Position numbers and translations under genes: made by a program. From the NCBI GenBank assembly GCA_009711705.1, contig VENG01000007.1, positions 124,001 to 188,000 of the forward strand: a stretch of 64,000 nt of DNA, read 5' to 3'. The notes under the pieces were generated by a model that saw only the letters and a program-made list of their open reading frames with translations, did not search any database and was not told the DNA's origin. Positions 35,389 to 44,367 of the stretch are shown here, piece by piece. The stretch comes from Bacillota bacterium (GTDB lineage: Bacteria; Bacillota; Desulfotomaculia; Desulfotomaculales; VENG01). How positions within the stretch are numbered: the stretch's first letter is position 1; each line of letters opens with the position of its first letter.

Positions 35389-35685
35389 TTATTTTCTGAA
35401 TCCATGGTTATATCTCTCGTAAGGATCGTCTGCTGCTTTGGGGTCTTTACAATAAACATCCCACCACTTGCGGAACTCGTGATAGTCGCCTAAAACATGC
35501 TCCCCTGGTGGTTTATGATTGCGCGCCGTTAGCGCGGAAAAGGCAGCGGAATATTCTTTGGTTATAGATACAAGCCGTCTTTGGTCTGCAGTCCATTCCG
35601 AGGGCTGACTGGGGAAAACATGCCCCTCCCCGTTTGCCCTCCAGGTTTCAATCCATTCCTGGTTAGTTAACACTATCGGGACGAA
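35389..35685 (-). CDS. Frameshifted C-terminal part of tail assembly chaperone (GT-type)
   Basis: A 98-residue continuation in another frame, opening near TTC GTC CCG ATA and reading FVPIVLTNQEWIETWRANGEG to YERYNHGFRK. A GTG at 35671 could start it but lacks a ribosome site. The two-frame arrangement upstream of the tape measure is the hallmark of lambda G/GT-type tail chaperones. Confidence 0.65.
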   Translation of the reverse strand, partial: FVPIVLTNQEWIETWRANGEGHVFPSQPSEWTADQRRLVSITKEYSAAFSALTARNHKPPGEHVLGDYHEFRKWWDVYCKDPKAADDPYERYNHGFRK

Positions 35686-36388
35686 AAAAGTCCGGTAGAA
35701 GGCCCTCCTTGAATTGCTTCCACTTGGTATAAAGCTGTACCAAAGCCTTCCGGTTGCGGTCCTCCAAGGACTGGATATCTTCAATACTTTCAAAGTATGG
35801 AGTTTCAATATCATCCTCTTTGCGTGCACAGAGCAGTATTTCCGTTTCCATCTGATGCTTGCGGGCATTGTGCTCAGCTGTATTGGCCTTCAGATGTTGC
35901 TCTAAAGCCTCAATCTGCTTGGCCTGTTCCATCACCTTGCGCTCTTCATCAGTATAGAAGTTGTTTACCCAGTCCATGATTTTTTGGGCATGTTCCTCCA
36001 TGCCCTTTTCCCTTTCCGCCTGCTCTTCAGGAGACAGGGTTGCAACCTCTTCCGGTGTCAGTTGGTCATAAGGCTTAGATATTTCATCCGGGATGGAATC
36101 ATATAGCCGCTTTAAAATATCCCGCTGTCTTTGCAACACATTTACATCAAGTCCATTTTCCCGGCATGTTTTCTCTAAAACCGCTGGTAAAAGAGCTTCA
36201 GAGAAATATCCACCGGCCGCGTACAACTCTTTCAGTTTTGAACTGTAGGCCCGGGACGATTGCCCGCGTTCAGATAAGCCCATCTTTACAAAAACAAGGC
36301 CTGTCAGGCCCTCTATTTCCGGTGTATAGGTGCCAGAGGCAACGGTCTCATATCTTTTTTGGATCATCTCTGTGGTCAAATCAGCCAC
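35663..36388 (-). CDS. Tail assembly chaperone (G-type)
   Basis: A 241-aa, mostly helical and acidic protein (MADLTTEMIQKRYETVASGTYTPEI at the start, broken coiled coils after 110). It lies between the major tail protein and the tape measure. Its last codons include a T6 run (GAC TTT TTT CGT at 35692-35681) where ribosomes can slip -2 (or +1) into the following frame. Confidence 0.7.
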   Translation of the reverse strand: MADLTTEMIQKRYETVASGTYTPEIEGLTGLVFVKMGLSERGQSSRAYSSKLKELYAAGGYFSEALLPAVLEKTCRENGLDVNVLQRQRDILKRLYDSIPDEISKPYDQLTPEEVATLSPEEQAEREKGMEEHAQKIMDWVNNFYTDEERKVMEQAKQIEALEQHLKANTAEHNARKHQMETEILLCARKEDDIETPYFESIEDIQSLEDRNRKALVQLYTKWKQFKEGLLPDFFRPDSVN

Positions 36389-36428
36389 AATAAAACCTCC
36401 CAGTAACTATAGATCAAGTATGTAGGAA

Positions 36429-36450
36429 GGACAGGCCAAGTAGCCTGTCC
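36429..36450 (-). terminator. Hairpin after the major tail gene
   Basis: GGACAGGC/GCCTGTCC 8-bp stem just past the major tail stop; no strong T run, so perhaps a partial terminator or mRNA stabiliser. Confidence 0.4.
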
Positions 36451-36453
36451 GGT

Positions 36454-37176
36454 TTAAGCTTTTACGTATACAACAAGTGCCTTGTCGTCAGTATTAAGGC
36501 CGTCATCGGTAGACAAAGTGATGGCTGTTTCAGTTTCGGAATAATAACCATCTGCTGCTACATCTGCTAATTCCAAACGTTCTACAGTGCCACCGGAAGT
36601 CTGCTTTAACACCAGCAAGGCATAATATGTGTTGCCGTCCTTATCCTTAAGGGCGGTAGCGGTCCCGCTTAAGGTTAAATCTGTTACCGGTGTAGCCGCT
36701 CCGTCAAATTCTTCGATAACGATTTCATTGTCGAATACTTCTTTATACTTTAATGCTTCAAACGGGAACTGGGCCGCGTTAGTAATAACACCACGGCGCA
36801 GGGTACCGATTTTTGCTGTATCTATAAAATCACAGCTGAGCGGCGTAACGCCGTCATCGTCAAAGTTTTTGGCCACAATATAAACCGGCATGTTATTGCT
36901 GGGATGGTAGGAAACAAAAGTTGTTAAATCCTGTCTCGCGGCATATGCCATAACAGCCTTTTCCCCTTCAACACCTTCAATATCAAAGGAACCTGTCACG
37001 CCCTCGAAATTATCTGTAATGGCCACCGGACCGTCACCGGAAAAGGTGTTGGTGCCGCGCCGCTGCAATGTCCTCTGCGGGTCATAACCGAAAGCCTGCA
37101 CGCCAGGGATTTCACCGTAAGCGTTAGGCCCGCCGATAACGAAAAGCTTAGAGTTTTTATTCTGGCGCACCGGCAT
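36454..37176 (-). CDS. Major tail tube protein
   Basis: A 240-aa beta-rich protein (NFEGVTGSFDIEGVEGEKAV, NNMPVYIVAKNFDDDG, RRGVITNAAQFPFEALKY), fitting a siphovirus tube subunit. The C-terminal 80 residues look like an added Ig-like decoration domain (PVTDLTLSGTATALKD). Its ATG overlaps the stop of the small zinc-ribbon gene (TAATG). Confidence 0.75.
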   Translation of the reverse strand: MPVRQNKNSKLFVIGGPNAYGEIPGVQAFGYDPQRTLQRRGTNTFSGDGPVAITDNFEGVTGSFDIEGVEGEKAVMAYAARQDLTTFVSYHPSNNMPVYIVAKNFDDDGVTPLSCDFIDTAKIGTLRRGVITNAAQFPFEALKYKEVFDNEIVIEEFDGAATPVTDLTLSGTATALKDKDGNTYYALLVLKQTSGGTVERLELADVAADGYYSETETAITLSTDDGLNTDDKALVVYVKA

Positions 37177-37331
37177 TATTTATCACTCTCCTTCTTAGAG
37201 GTCTTGGCACCGCCAGGTGTGTATGAGTTTACCTTGCCGCATTCAGGGCACTTAACCTCAACTTTCTTATGCGGCTCTTTACCAAAAACATGCTCATGTC
37301 CGCATGAGCATTTCAGCTTAAATACTGCCAC
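37176..37331 (-). CDS. Small zinc-ribbon protein
   Basis: A 51-aa protein starting at GTG 37331 behind GGAGGG. Cys pairs CSC and CPEC about 20 residues apart form a zinc ribbon; the tail is Lys-rich. It is translationally coupled to the major tail gene. Confidence 0.55.
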   Translation of the reverse strand: MAVFKLKCSCGHEHVFGKEPHKKVEVKCPECGKVNSYTPGGAKTSKKESDK

Positions 37332-37342
37332 CTATATCCCTC

Positions 37343-37873
37343 CTATGCCACCGGCCTCCACCAGTGGACGCTATAAGTTAAAAATATACTTTTGTTTGCA
37401 GAATCGTCCGGGTCCTCGACCGGGTCCTCCAGGGGCGTATTCTGTGCTGGATCGACTTTGAACCATGTTTCACCGGCCACCACGGGGTTTTGTATGTCCG
37501 TCCAGTCATACCGGGGGATGACTATGCCACCGCGATTAGGACCGGCTAAAGCCTCATAAACCTTGTCCCGGAACTGACGAACCTTATTCCAGTAAAAATC
37601 CATATCGGGGTTTGCCGCGCGCATTTTGCATTCAAACTCAACCGTGGTCAGAAACCGTTCTCCTTTTACCCCGGAGCGCAGCAGGTTATTAAATGTCACA
37701 CCTCTGGTGCTGTCCGGAGATGTCCGAAGCGGTAGAACAGTTAACCATCGCCCACCGTCAATTAGACTTCCTTTGGGCTTACCGATCAACTTTAGCTCCC
37801 CGGCATTAGCCAGGCCGAACGTAGAATAGTTTGTATTTATATAACTTGCTATGCTTGTCATCATATGATCCAT
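37343..37873 (-). CDS. Minor tail/tail-completion protein
   Basis: A 176-aa protein located between the gp10-like gene and the major tail gene, where the tail terminator is usually encoded. It contains FYWNKVRQFRDKVYEALAGP and ends TYSVHWWRPVA. Role assigned by position and size only. Confidence 0.55.
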   Translation of the reverse strand: MDHMMTSIASYINTNYSTFGLANAGELKLIGKPKGSLIDGGRWLTVLPLRTSPDSTRGVTFNNLLRSGVKGERFLTTVEFECKMRAANPDMDFYWNKVRQFRDKVYEALAGPNRGGIVIPRYDWTDIQNPVVAGETWFKVDPAQNTPLEDPVEDPDDSANKSIFLTYSVHWWRPVA

Positions 37874-37937
37874 GGCATCACCCCGAGAGGTTTTTCATTT
37901 CCTTGCATAGAAGATTAATAAAAAGGTGGTGATCTTA

Positions 37938-38135
37938 TTGTCGGATAAAGAAAAAACCAAACCAGCAACCCGCAAGCTGGAAGAAATAGACGATCAGGGA
38001 CGTATATTTTCCACGCGCATTGTGCATGACTTGGACGATATGATTCTAGAAAGTTTTCCGGAACTAAAAGACGATTACGGCAAAATCCAGGCCAAAAAGA
38101 AAAGGGGAAAGGTTTTACGCTACCCCTCTAAGTAA
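37938..38135 (+). CDS. Small unknown protein on the opposite strand
   Basis: A 65-aa charged protein from TTG 37938, preceded by AAGGTGGTGAT (upstream GTGs at 37926 and 37929 are also possible). It is read against the phage direction, and its last 21 bp overlap the 3' end of the gp10-like gene. It contains RIFSTRIVHDLDDMILESFP. No family recognised. Confidence 0.4.
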   Translation: MSDKEKTKPATRKLEEIDDQGRIFSTRIVHDLDDMILESFPELKDDYGKIQAKKKRGKVLRYPSK

Positions 38136-39764
38136 GCGGCCTTCCCTTGTGGCGTCAATCGCCTCTCGCATCTTTTCTTTGAAATGCCGGTCTATAAGCG
38201 GTATATTTTTACGGAAGAAACCTTTGCCTCTAAAACCCCCAACATATAGTGTTGCTCCAGACCTGGATGCTCTACCTGCCTCTCTACCACCAACGCCGTA
38301 CTCTTGGTATCAGTTGTTATCCTATGAGCTTTTTATCCCATAGTTCTTACGGTTTCCCGTAAGTTCAGCATACATTTTCAACCGCTTGGGTTGTCGGGCA
38401 CTCGTGGGGACATTATATTCTGCAATGCAGTTTCAGCCCCTATGCGTTACGATACCTAGGGCTCTTTAATTCCCCGGGTTATCTCGGTGTTGCCATACCT
38501 CTAAACCCATGACCATGTTTTCCCCGCTTTAATGTCATAGACTATATACTTAGATATGTTTAATTCTTTGGCAATTTTGGTGGCTGACTCACCGTTGCTT
38601 AATCTGGACTTTACCTCTTTTGCAATATCTACGGTGATTTTAGAGTTTAAATTTTTTTCTCCTTTTAATGTGTCGCGCTCCTTATATGGCGGCCTCGTTA
38701 AGCGTTTTCCTCGGTCTCCCCTCTTGTATCTTGCATATAGAACCTTGTGATTAATACCGGTTATTTCAGATAATTCGATTAGAGTTATTTTCTTATTATT
38801 GTATTCAACTGTTATATTTGACCTTCTGTTCCTACACTGGGTCTTATCAATAACCCATCGACAATTAGAAGGTTCATAGTTGCCGTTATTATCAATTCTA
38901 TCAATAGTCAAATGATCTGAGTAACCGTTCGCTAATGCCCAATCAAAAAACGCTTTAGAGCTTCTTGACCACTTCTTGCATACCTTTATCCCTCTACCGC
39001 CATATCTTTCATAGGAACTGTTTTTAGGGTTTTCGCATCTTTGCTTCATACTCAACCATATATTGTATAATCTACTTCTTGACAACATATGAGAATGATG
39101 GGTTGTTAAATTAATTGTATCTTGATCTCTTTTTAGGCAACCACATGATTTTGTGTTTCCGGATAACAAACAGTCTCTTCTAATACTTTTTATTGCCCCG
39201 CAATCACATTTACAAAACCAATAAGATTGCCTCTTCTTCTTTGTGTTATCTAAGTGAATAACTGTCAGCCTGCCAAATCGTTTGCCTTTCAAGTCGCTCC
39301 CTGCATTCATTGCCCCAACACCTCCAAACATGTTATACCATATTCGTAGATGTTTAACCACATTTGTACCTAATTGGTTTAAAGGTTTAGGTTCCACCGA
39401 TATTGCCCGATTTTTACCCTTGTATTGCTACAAGGGGCGGCATATCTTTTACCGCATACTCTACGTTGGTACCAATTCTCCCCCAAAGACCGTCAATTTC
39501 GGTAGCGCTGTCTGATTTTCCCTCACTAATCGCCTGGGGATCACCTTGCAACACAATATCAACTAGATCAGCCACATCACCGGCTATACTGGCCATTAGC
39601 CTGCCGGTATCCACCGGGCAGTCATTAGCAATTAGGGTTACTCCATATAAAACAGTGTCAGCCACAGCCGTTTCGATGTTCTTTGCCAAGAGGTTGGAAC
39701 GTCGTTCAGCCAGCCTTATTAATTCTTCAGTTCCTCTGAATTGAATTTCGAATATCTTTCTCAT
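38115..39764 (-). CDS. HK97-gp10-like tail/connector protein, split by a group I intron
   Basis: The gene is in two exons, 39764-39451 and 38310-38115. Exon 1 gives about 104 codons (FEIQFRGTEELIRLAERRSN, CPVDTGRLMASI, GRIGTNVEYA) and is typical of the HK97 gp10 family. Without splicing it would stop after MPPLVAIQG. Joining ...GCGGT to ATACCAAGAG restores NVEYAVYQEYGVGG in frame and adds 64 residues (FRGKGFFRKNIPLIDRHFKEKM), giving 169 aa. The start overlaps the previous stop (ATGA). Confidence 0.85.
38311..39450 (-). mobile_element. Group I intron with HNH endonuclease gene
   Basis: A 1140-nt insertion inside the gp10-like gene. Exon 1 ends in U and the intron ends in G, as group I splicing needs. 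The intron's GCCGC (39441-39437) pairs with the exon end GCGGU, the last pair being the expected U-G wobble (P1), with loop AAAAGATAT. The 3' part has a CTTACGG/CCGTAAG hairpin near the 3' end and CATAG/CTATG that could form P7. The core was not folded fully. Confidence 0.85.
38501..39310 (-). CDS. HNH homing endonuclease of the intron
   Basis: A 269-aa protein from ATG 39310 (GGAGGTG upstream). It has an N-terminal Cys-rich part (FCKCDCG, KSCGCLKRD), then an HNH core with YNIWLSMKQRCENPKNSSYE, YGGRGIKVCKKW, LTIDRIDNNGNYEPSNCRW, and C-terminal helix-turn-helix-like repeats (LIELSEITGINHKVLYARY, ATKIAKELNISKYIVYDI) that probably bind DNA. It cleaves intronless alleles to spread the intron. Confidence 0.88.
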   Translation of the reverse strand: MNAGSDLKGKRFGRLTVIHLDNTKKKRQSYWFCKCDCGAIKSIRRDCLLSGNTKSCGCLKRDQDTINLTTHHSHMLSRSRLYNIWLSMKQRCENPKNSSYERYGGRGIKVCKKWSRSSKAFFDWALANGYSDHLTIDRIDNNGNYEPSNCRWVIDKTQCRNRRSNITVEYNNKKITLIELSEITGINHKVLYARYKRGDRGKRLTRPPYKERDTLKGEKNLNSKITVDIAKEVKSRLSNGESATKIAKELNISKYIVYDIKAGKTWSWV

Positions 39765-40138
39765 TCCCGGCCCGCCTTGACTTCCCACCACAGAACTTCG
39801 CCCAGGAATGTTTTGTCAATCTTCTTAGGTTTCCAAGTGAGCCCGCCGTAAATGATGCGGTCCTCATATTCGGGCTTAACTTCCCGGCGAATGGTGAATT
39901 CCATATCGCCAAGGATGTAGTAACCGCCCGACTTTTGCACCTCTTCAGCTGATAGGTTCCTCGTCATGGCCGTTTCGGCAGTGTTTGTGTAAGTAGATTC
40001 TGCCGGGATACCGTGAACAGGGTCGCCTTCAGTCATTCCGGTGTATGTCCGATAGGTAATAGGTTCCTCGGTGAATGGGGCCAGTTCTTCCATGGCAGAT
40101 TTGATATCATCGACATCTTTTGGGGTAAGAATTGTCAT
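39761..40138 (-). CDS. Head-tail connector protein
   Basis: A 125-aa protein upstream of gp10 with overlapping start/stop. It contains YYILGDMEFTIRREVKPEYEDRI and YGGLTWKPKKID, beta-rich as in head-tail joining (stopper) proteins. Assigned mainly by position. Confidence 0.6.
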   Translation of the reverse strand: MTILTPKDVDDIKSAMEELAPFTEEPITYRTYTGMTEGDPVHGIPAESTYTNTAETAMTRNLSAEEVQKSGGYYILGDMEFTIRREVKPEYEDRIIYGGLTWKPKKIDKTFLGEVLWWEVKAGRE

Positions 40139-40353
40139 GACTTTTCACCTGCTTCGTATCTTGGGAGCAAGCTTTCCTTATCAATCACTATACGACCGCC
40201 ACAATTAGAACAATCCAAAGAAACACGATCGAGATACGGTAAGAATTCAACTTGTCCCTTAAGTCGGAAAAGCACATTCCCACATTCACACTCACATTCT
40301 ATACGGACAATGTTGGCATCTTTAATCTCAGATGTATTTAACTGCTTTCTCAT
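40135..40353 (-). CDS. Zinc-ribbon phage protein
   Basis: A 72-aa protein from ATG 40353, coupled by TGATG. Cys sets CECECG and CSNCGG form a zinc ribbon. It lies within the head-tail joining genes; role unknown. Confidence 0.55.
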   Translation of the reverse strand: MRKQLNTSEIKDANIVRIECECECGNVLFRLKGQVEFLPYLDRVSLDCSNCGGRIVIDKESLLPRYEAGEKS

Positions 40354-40739
40354 CAACGGCCATCTCTCCTTGTAACCGTGTTTCCTGATACTGTACCCCC
40401 AGTTAACGGCCTTATCCCGGCCTTTCTAGCATCCCGCCTGTATTGCTGTAGGGCTTCCTTCACCAGCCTTTCATAATTAACACTGGAACTGGACTTATTT
40501 ACCCCAATACCCTTAATATTCAGGGAAGCATTTTCTGCCGTTTCTGCCGCCTTGGCTTTCAGGCCCAGGTATTCAGCATAGGATAGAATAGCGTTGGCCG
40601 CCTTGTCCGGCACATCGGCAATCGCATCATAACCATGCTGGGTAACAGCTTCGGTTATCCAGCCTTCGAGCTCTGTGTTACTCCTGCCCGGTAACCGGAT
40701 CAACAGGCGGGTTGTCAGCGCTGCCATCGTCGCCATCAT
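40353..40739 (-). CDS. Head-tail adaptor-like protein
   Basis: 128 aa from ATG 40739 (GGAGG 6 nt upstream). Helical (ITEAVTQHGYDAIADVPDKAAN, LSYAEYLGLKAKAAETAEN), like gp6/gp15-type connectors. It overlaps the 3' end of the previous gene by 62 nt. Confidence 0.55.
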   Translation of the reverse strand: MMATMAALTTRLLIRLPGRSNTELEGWITEAVTQHGYDAIADVPDKAANAILSYAEYLGLKAKAAETAENASLNIKGIGVNKSSSSVNYERLVKEALQQYRRDARKAGIRPLTGGTVSGNTVTRRDGR

Positions 40740-41028
40740 TACCAGCCTCCAGTGCGGCGATAATTTCTTGCTTGGTTGAATTGGGCGCAATACTTACTCC
40801 AATTCTTTCAGCATAAGCAATTAAATCGTCTTTATTTAACGCACTGTAATTCATCCCGCCACCACCAACTGCCTTAGTACTGTCGTCAGATTTGCCTTCC
40901 TTCTTTTCCTCCACCACTTCCAACAGGTTTTTATGAGCTTCGTAATCTTTTTTGTTTATTTCAAACTCCTGCCCGGCAGCATAAGGCTTTCCCTTATACT
41001 TGACAGGTGTGTTTGCCTTAACCTTCAC
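40678..41028 (-). CDS. Small head protein with HeH/SAP-like motif
   Basis: 116 aa. The N-terminal half (VKYKGKPYAAGQEFEI) is a small beta domain often following the capsid gene. The C-terminal KDDLIAYAERIGVSIAPNS with KQEIIAAL is a helix-extended-helix motif. The very C-terminus is Gly/Asp-rich. Confidence 0.6.
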   Translation of the reverse strand: MKVKANTPVKYKGKPYAAGQEFEINKKDYEAHKNLLEVVEEKKEGKSDDSTKAVGGGGMNYSALNKDDLIAYAERIGVSIAPNSTKQEIIAALEAGNDGDDGSADNPPVDPVTGQE

Positions 41029-41079
41029 TTAAACATCCCTCCAAAATGGATTTAAGCGGGGGCGCTATGGCCACCCGCC

Positions 41080-42129
41080 TTAACTATGGACGGTTGCAAT
41101 AAATATCTCGTCAATGCGCTCAAAGCTTGGCAGCTCAATGGCAGAAACAATAGTCTGCACGTTAACCGGGTGTGCCTCTTTTACAGTGGTTACAGCAACG
41201 CCGGTATTAACAATCTCAACCTGGGCGTCGGTATTACCGCTCATCAAGTCGGACTCTTCCGGCGTGGTACCATACCAGCTGTTACCCAGGTCACCGTCAG
41301 GAATCAGTGTAAACACATCATCCGGGAAGAACAGAGTGCCCCCGCCACCTACGGTAATAGCGAACTTTTTATTGTACACAGCCACCGACAAGCCAAGCTT
41401 GCTGCTGAGGTACTGCTGCAGCATGGAGTCAGTCATAATAATATTCTGTCCACCACTGGGATTAAGGTCCAGACGGATGGACTGGTTTTCGAGCAGATAG
41501 TTCCAAGTCTTACGCGTGCAAATTGCCCTGGTAGGCCTGGTGCCGGTATCATCTTCTATAGTGTCCTGCCAGCGCTGGATATCCTGAACCGGTTTAGAGT
41601 TGGCAGTATCAGACCACATATCAGTGGACAGCAGGGTCTCTTTATGGGTGGCCGACAGCTTATAATCATAATTGTAATCAATCCGGTTGGCAGTAATGGC
41701 AATAAGGCCGGTAGAAAGCAACTGCATCCGCATCCGCTCTACCTGTACTTCTGCACCATTAACCAGGTTGGTCACATCATCAAAGATGTTGTTTATGACA
41801 GGCTCAATGATGTCAGCATTTGCAGCGGCCAGGGCCTTATTAATCTCCTGTCGGTCTTTTTCACCGATGCGCATACTCTCACGGAAAAACGGCATTTCCG
41901 TTTCAATTTTGGAGACTCCAATGCGGTCGCGCACCGTTGCCTTGGTGTCAAATGCAGAAGGCATCAGCGCCACGGGAAGACCGCGAGAACCTTTAATCCA
42001 GGAAAGATCAAGGCCCAGCTGCTTACGAGCCGGGAACAATGTTGCTCCCAAATAGGGAATGGAATTACTTGGGTTGCTGGTGTAATAAGTTGCAATTTCC
42101 CGAGCATTGATCAGATCAAAAATATTCAT
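41080..42129 (-). CDS. Major capsid protein (phage capsid E family)
   Basis: A 349-aa protein. The opening NIFDLINAREIATYYTSNP, then IPYLGATLFPARKQLGLDLSWI, is characteristic of the gpE-type HK97-fold capsid proteins of Firmicute prophages. It lies between the decoration/scaffold genes and the connector genes. Confidence 0.88.
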   Translation of the reverse strand: MNIFDLINAREIATYYTSNPSNSIPYLGATLFPARKQLGLDLSWIKGSRGLPVALMPSAFDTKATVRDRIGVSKIETEMPFFRESMRIGEKDRQEINKALAAANADIIEPVINNIFDDVTNLVNGAEVQVERMRMQLLSTGLIAITANRIDYNYDYKLSATHKETLLSTDMWSDTANSKPVQDIQRWQDTIEDDTGTRPTRAICTRKTWNYLLENQSIRLDLNPSGGQNIIMTDSMLQQYLSSKLGLSVAVYNKKFAITVGGGGTLFFPDDVFTLIPDGDLGNSWYGTTPEESDLMSGNTDAQVEIVNTGVAVTTVKEAHPVNVQTIVSAIELPSFERIDEIFIATVHS

Positions 42130-42161
42130 CGGTTTTTACCCCTCCTGTATAGTTATCCAGT

Positions 42162-42560
42162 TTAGTCAATAAACTGGATCATTTTGATTGCGGCTACCGC
42201 GTCAGCAACCGGGGCTTCTGGTAGCTTATTAGTGTTGATAAAACCATGAATGATCATGGCACCGGATGCAGGACCATAAGTGACATCGACATCATTCAAG
42301 AGTACACCTTCTGCATCTACAGCAGCCCCGGCAGTTCCGGTTGTTGCCCCTTGAGTATTTTTCTTTGTCACAGGTATGGTATCATCAGACAAAGTTGCGC
42401 CTGTTTCACCACCAACAACTGTGCCCTTTTCAACGATTTTTTTACCGTCCGCGTTAGCAACCACTCCTGCATCACTCACCGTAACGGCCAGGGCCACGTA
42501 ATGGTCAGGGAACTTTAGTATTTCTTTGGTTCCCGTGAAATCAGTTTGGGTAAACTTCAC
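42162..42560 (-). CDS. Head decoration-like protein
   Basis: 132 aa, Gly/Val/Ala-rich and beta-prone (HYVALAVTVSDAGVVANADG, SGAMIIHGFINTNKLPEAP). Size and place just before the capsid gene match lambda gpD-like decoration proteins. Confidence 0.7.
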   Translation of the reverse strand: MKFTQTDFTGTKEILKFPDHYVALAVTVSDAGVVANADGKKIVEKGTVVGGETGATLSDDTIPVTKKNTQGATTGTAGAAVDAEGVLLNDVDVTYGPASGAMIIHGFINTNKLPEAPVADAVAAIKMIQFID

Positions 42561-42580
42561 TGGTTATTCCTCCTTGCTCC

Positions 42581-43348
42581 TTATTTGAAATAGTTGTGCG
42601 TGCTTTCACTGCGCTTTTTTGCTTCAGCGGCACGCTTTTCAGCAAGCTTCTTACCGAATTCGCCGCCTTTATTACCGTCCCCGCCATCCTGCCTTCCAGG
42701 GTTACCTGGATTTCCGGGGCTGCCACCGGGCTTACCGGTACCAACCAGATGCGGCTTCGCTTTAGCCAGGGCGTCCACGGCCTCTTTTGCGCCGTTCACA
42801 TTGCCTTTATCGTCAACCTCTAAGCTGCTCCTATCTACAAGAGCAACCGCATCGGCAGGATCAACAAACCCGGCCTGTGTAGCGAAAACTTTGATTTCTG
42901 CGTTAATCAGCCTGGTGTTTGCAGCTTCAAGAGCTGTCTTTTTCTCGTTTTCAGCTTTTTCCCGGGCTGCTTTCTCCCGGTCCAGTTCAGATTTGGCTTT
43001 TTCGTCGGCTTCCTTCTTGGCCTTAGCGGCATCTTTCAGAGCATCAGCATTTTCAAAACCAAGCTCTTTGGCCATCTTTTCAAGTTCCTGCCTGGAAGCC
43101 TGGTTAACACGGCGCATAAAGCTAGATTCATCGGGGAAGGAGATATACAGATCATCACCCTGTTTACCGCCCTTATCGCCGCCACCTTTACCGTCTCCGC
43201 CTTCTCCACCGCTGCCTTCACCAGAACCGGAACCACCGTCACCACCACTACCTCCTGAACCAGAACCGCCATCATTGAACAACCCACGCATTAAGAATGG
43301 ATTAAACCTGCTTGGCTTAAAAGTACCAGTCATTAAATCGAAAAACAT
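42581..43348 (-). CDS. Capsid scaffold protein
   Basis: 255 aa. A Gly/Ser/Asp-rich N-terminal stretch (about 25-65), a charged Ala/Glu/Lys coiled coil (about 85-150), then helices and a basic C-terminus. Composition and place before the decoration and capsid genes fit a scaffold. GGAGG precedes the ATG. Confidence 0.75.
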   Translation of the reverse strand: MFFDLMTGTFKPSRFNPFLMRGLFNDGGSGSGGSGGDGGSGSGEGSGGEGGDGKGGGDKGGKQGDDLYISFPDESSFMRRVNQASRQELEKMAKELGFENADALKDAAKAKKEADEKAKSELDREKAAREKAENEKKTALEAANTRLINAEIKVFATQAGFVDPADAVALVDRSSLEVDDKGNVNGAKEAVDALAKAKPHLVGTGKPGGSPGNPGNPGRQDGGDGNKGGEFGKKLAEKRAAEAKKRSESTHNYFK

Positions 43349-43360
43349 TATATCTACCTC

Positions 43361-43410
43361 CGTAAAATCCGTGTTTATTCGGCCACACGTTGGCCAGCCG
43401 TGATTTTACG
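43361..43410. repeat. Inverted repeat between scaffold and MuF genes
   Basis: CGTAAAATC (43361-43369) and GATTTTACG (43402-43410) are perfect inverted repeats enclosing GGCC...GGCC. It may fold in the head mRNA. Confidence 0.4.
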
Positions 43411-43464
43411 CCTCACGTTCGGCCCGCCGCAGTTTAAAGACTTAGGGCGTTTCGGTCTCCAGTT

Positions 43465-44367
43465 TTAAGCAGCTTTTCCTTTCAACGTATTGAGGTTAAG
43501 ATCCCCATTCTTCACCCAGGACCTCAGCACCGGTACCAGCCTACACCTGCACCGCGGGTGACTTGCTATGGTAGGAACAGGTAAGTTGTCACGCCTATAT
43601 ACTCCCGGCATTCCAGGAACACTTTCAAACCGAGGGTCACTGCCATTAGCCAGCGCCGGGCATGGTGGGTCAACGCGGCCGTCTCCGGCCGTTATCCAGG
43701 AATAAAATATCTCCTCACCAATTACCCCTTGCACCTTGTTGGTAAAATCAATAAAGCCAGTTGAACTGGCTCTGATGATTTCCGTTCTGGCAATGGTCGT
43801 TGCCCGGGCCCGGACACTAGGAAAAGGCTTTTTTAACCCCTCCTGGGTAAGCCCTGTACCAAGGATGCGTCTGGCTATTTTAGGGATTGATTCTCCCATA
43901 ACAGCTCCCCGGGTAAGCTCGTCCCGGATACGGTTAAGAATGTGCGTCTCAACTCTCCCCGCCAGCTTAGGAACATTGCCGATAAGGTTTTCAATCATGT
44001 CCCTGTTTATGGTGCCGATACCGCCAGCAACGGCAATCTTGGAATATGGTATGCCGCCAGCGGAAAGCATTCCAGCAACAGTTTCCTGCCCCATAACAAA
44101 AGCCTCGTCAATAGCTTCCTGACGGGCTTTGGTGGTAAGACGAGTATAATATTTTATTTGCCTTTCAATTTCCCGCATGACTCCTTCAAGGTGCTGAATT
44201 TTGAGCTTATCCTTGCCGCCTTGAGCGTTAATGAAATTTATGTATAGCTCTTTGCGGGCTTCCTCGTAAATCTTCAATAGCCTTTCGGCCAGGCGTGCTT
44301 CCCTCGAGTTACGTTCCCTGGCCAGCTTGTGTAGCAGCTTTAAAAGGTCACGCTCCAGTGTACTCAT
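43465..44367 (-). CDS. Minor head protein (MuF-like)
   Basis: 300 aa. The C-terminal part has the MuF domain pattern (FTNKVQGVIGEEIFYSWITAG, DGRVDPPCPAL, HPRCRCRLVPVL). It enters the head with the portal and may help DNA ejection. Its ATG overlaps the portal stop (ATGA-type). Confidence 0.8.
   Translation of the reverse strand: MSTLERDLLKLLHKLARERNSREARLAERLLKIYEEARKELYINFINAQGGKDKLKIQHLEGVMREIERQIKYYTRLTTKARQEAIDEAFVMGQETVAGMLSAGGIPYSKIAVAGGIGTINRDMIENLIGNVPKLAGRVETHILNRIRDELTRGAVMGESIPKIARRILGTGLTQEGLKKPFPSVRARATTIARTEIIRASSTGFIDFTNKVQGVIGEEIFYSWITAGDGRVDPPCPALANGSDPRFESVPGMPGVYRRDNLPVPTIASHPRCRCRLVPVLRSWVKNGDLNLNTLKGKAA

Noticed and set aside
38501..39397. HNH gene as a simple free-standing insertion that inactivates gp10
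   Set aside because: The exact frame restoration, U/G boundaries and P1 pairing support an intron instead.
41086..42165. Rightward 359-aa frame opposite the capsid gene
   Set aside because: Composition is unnatural and the leftward frame is a clear major capsid protein.
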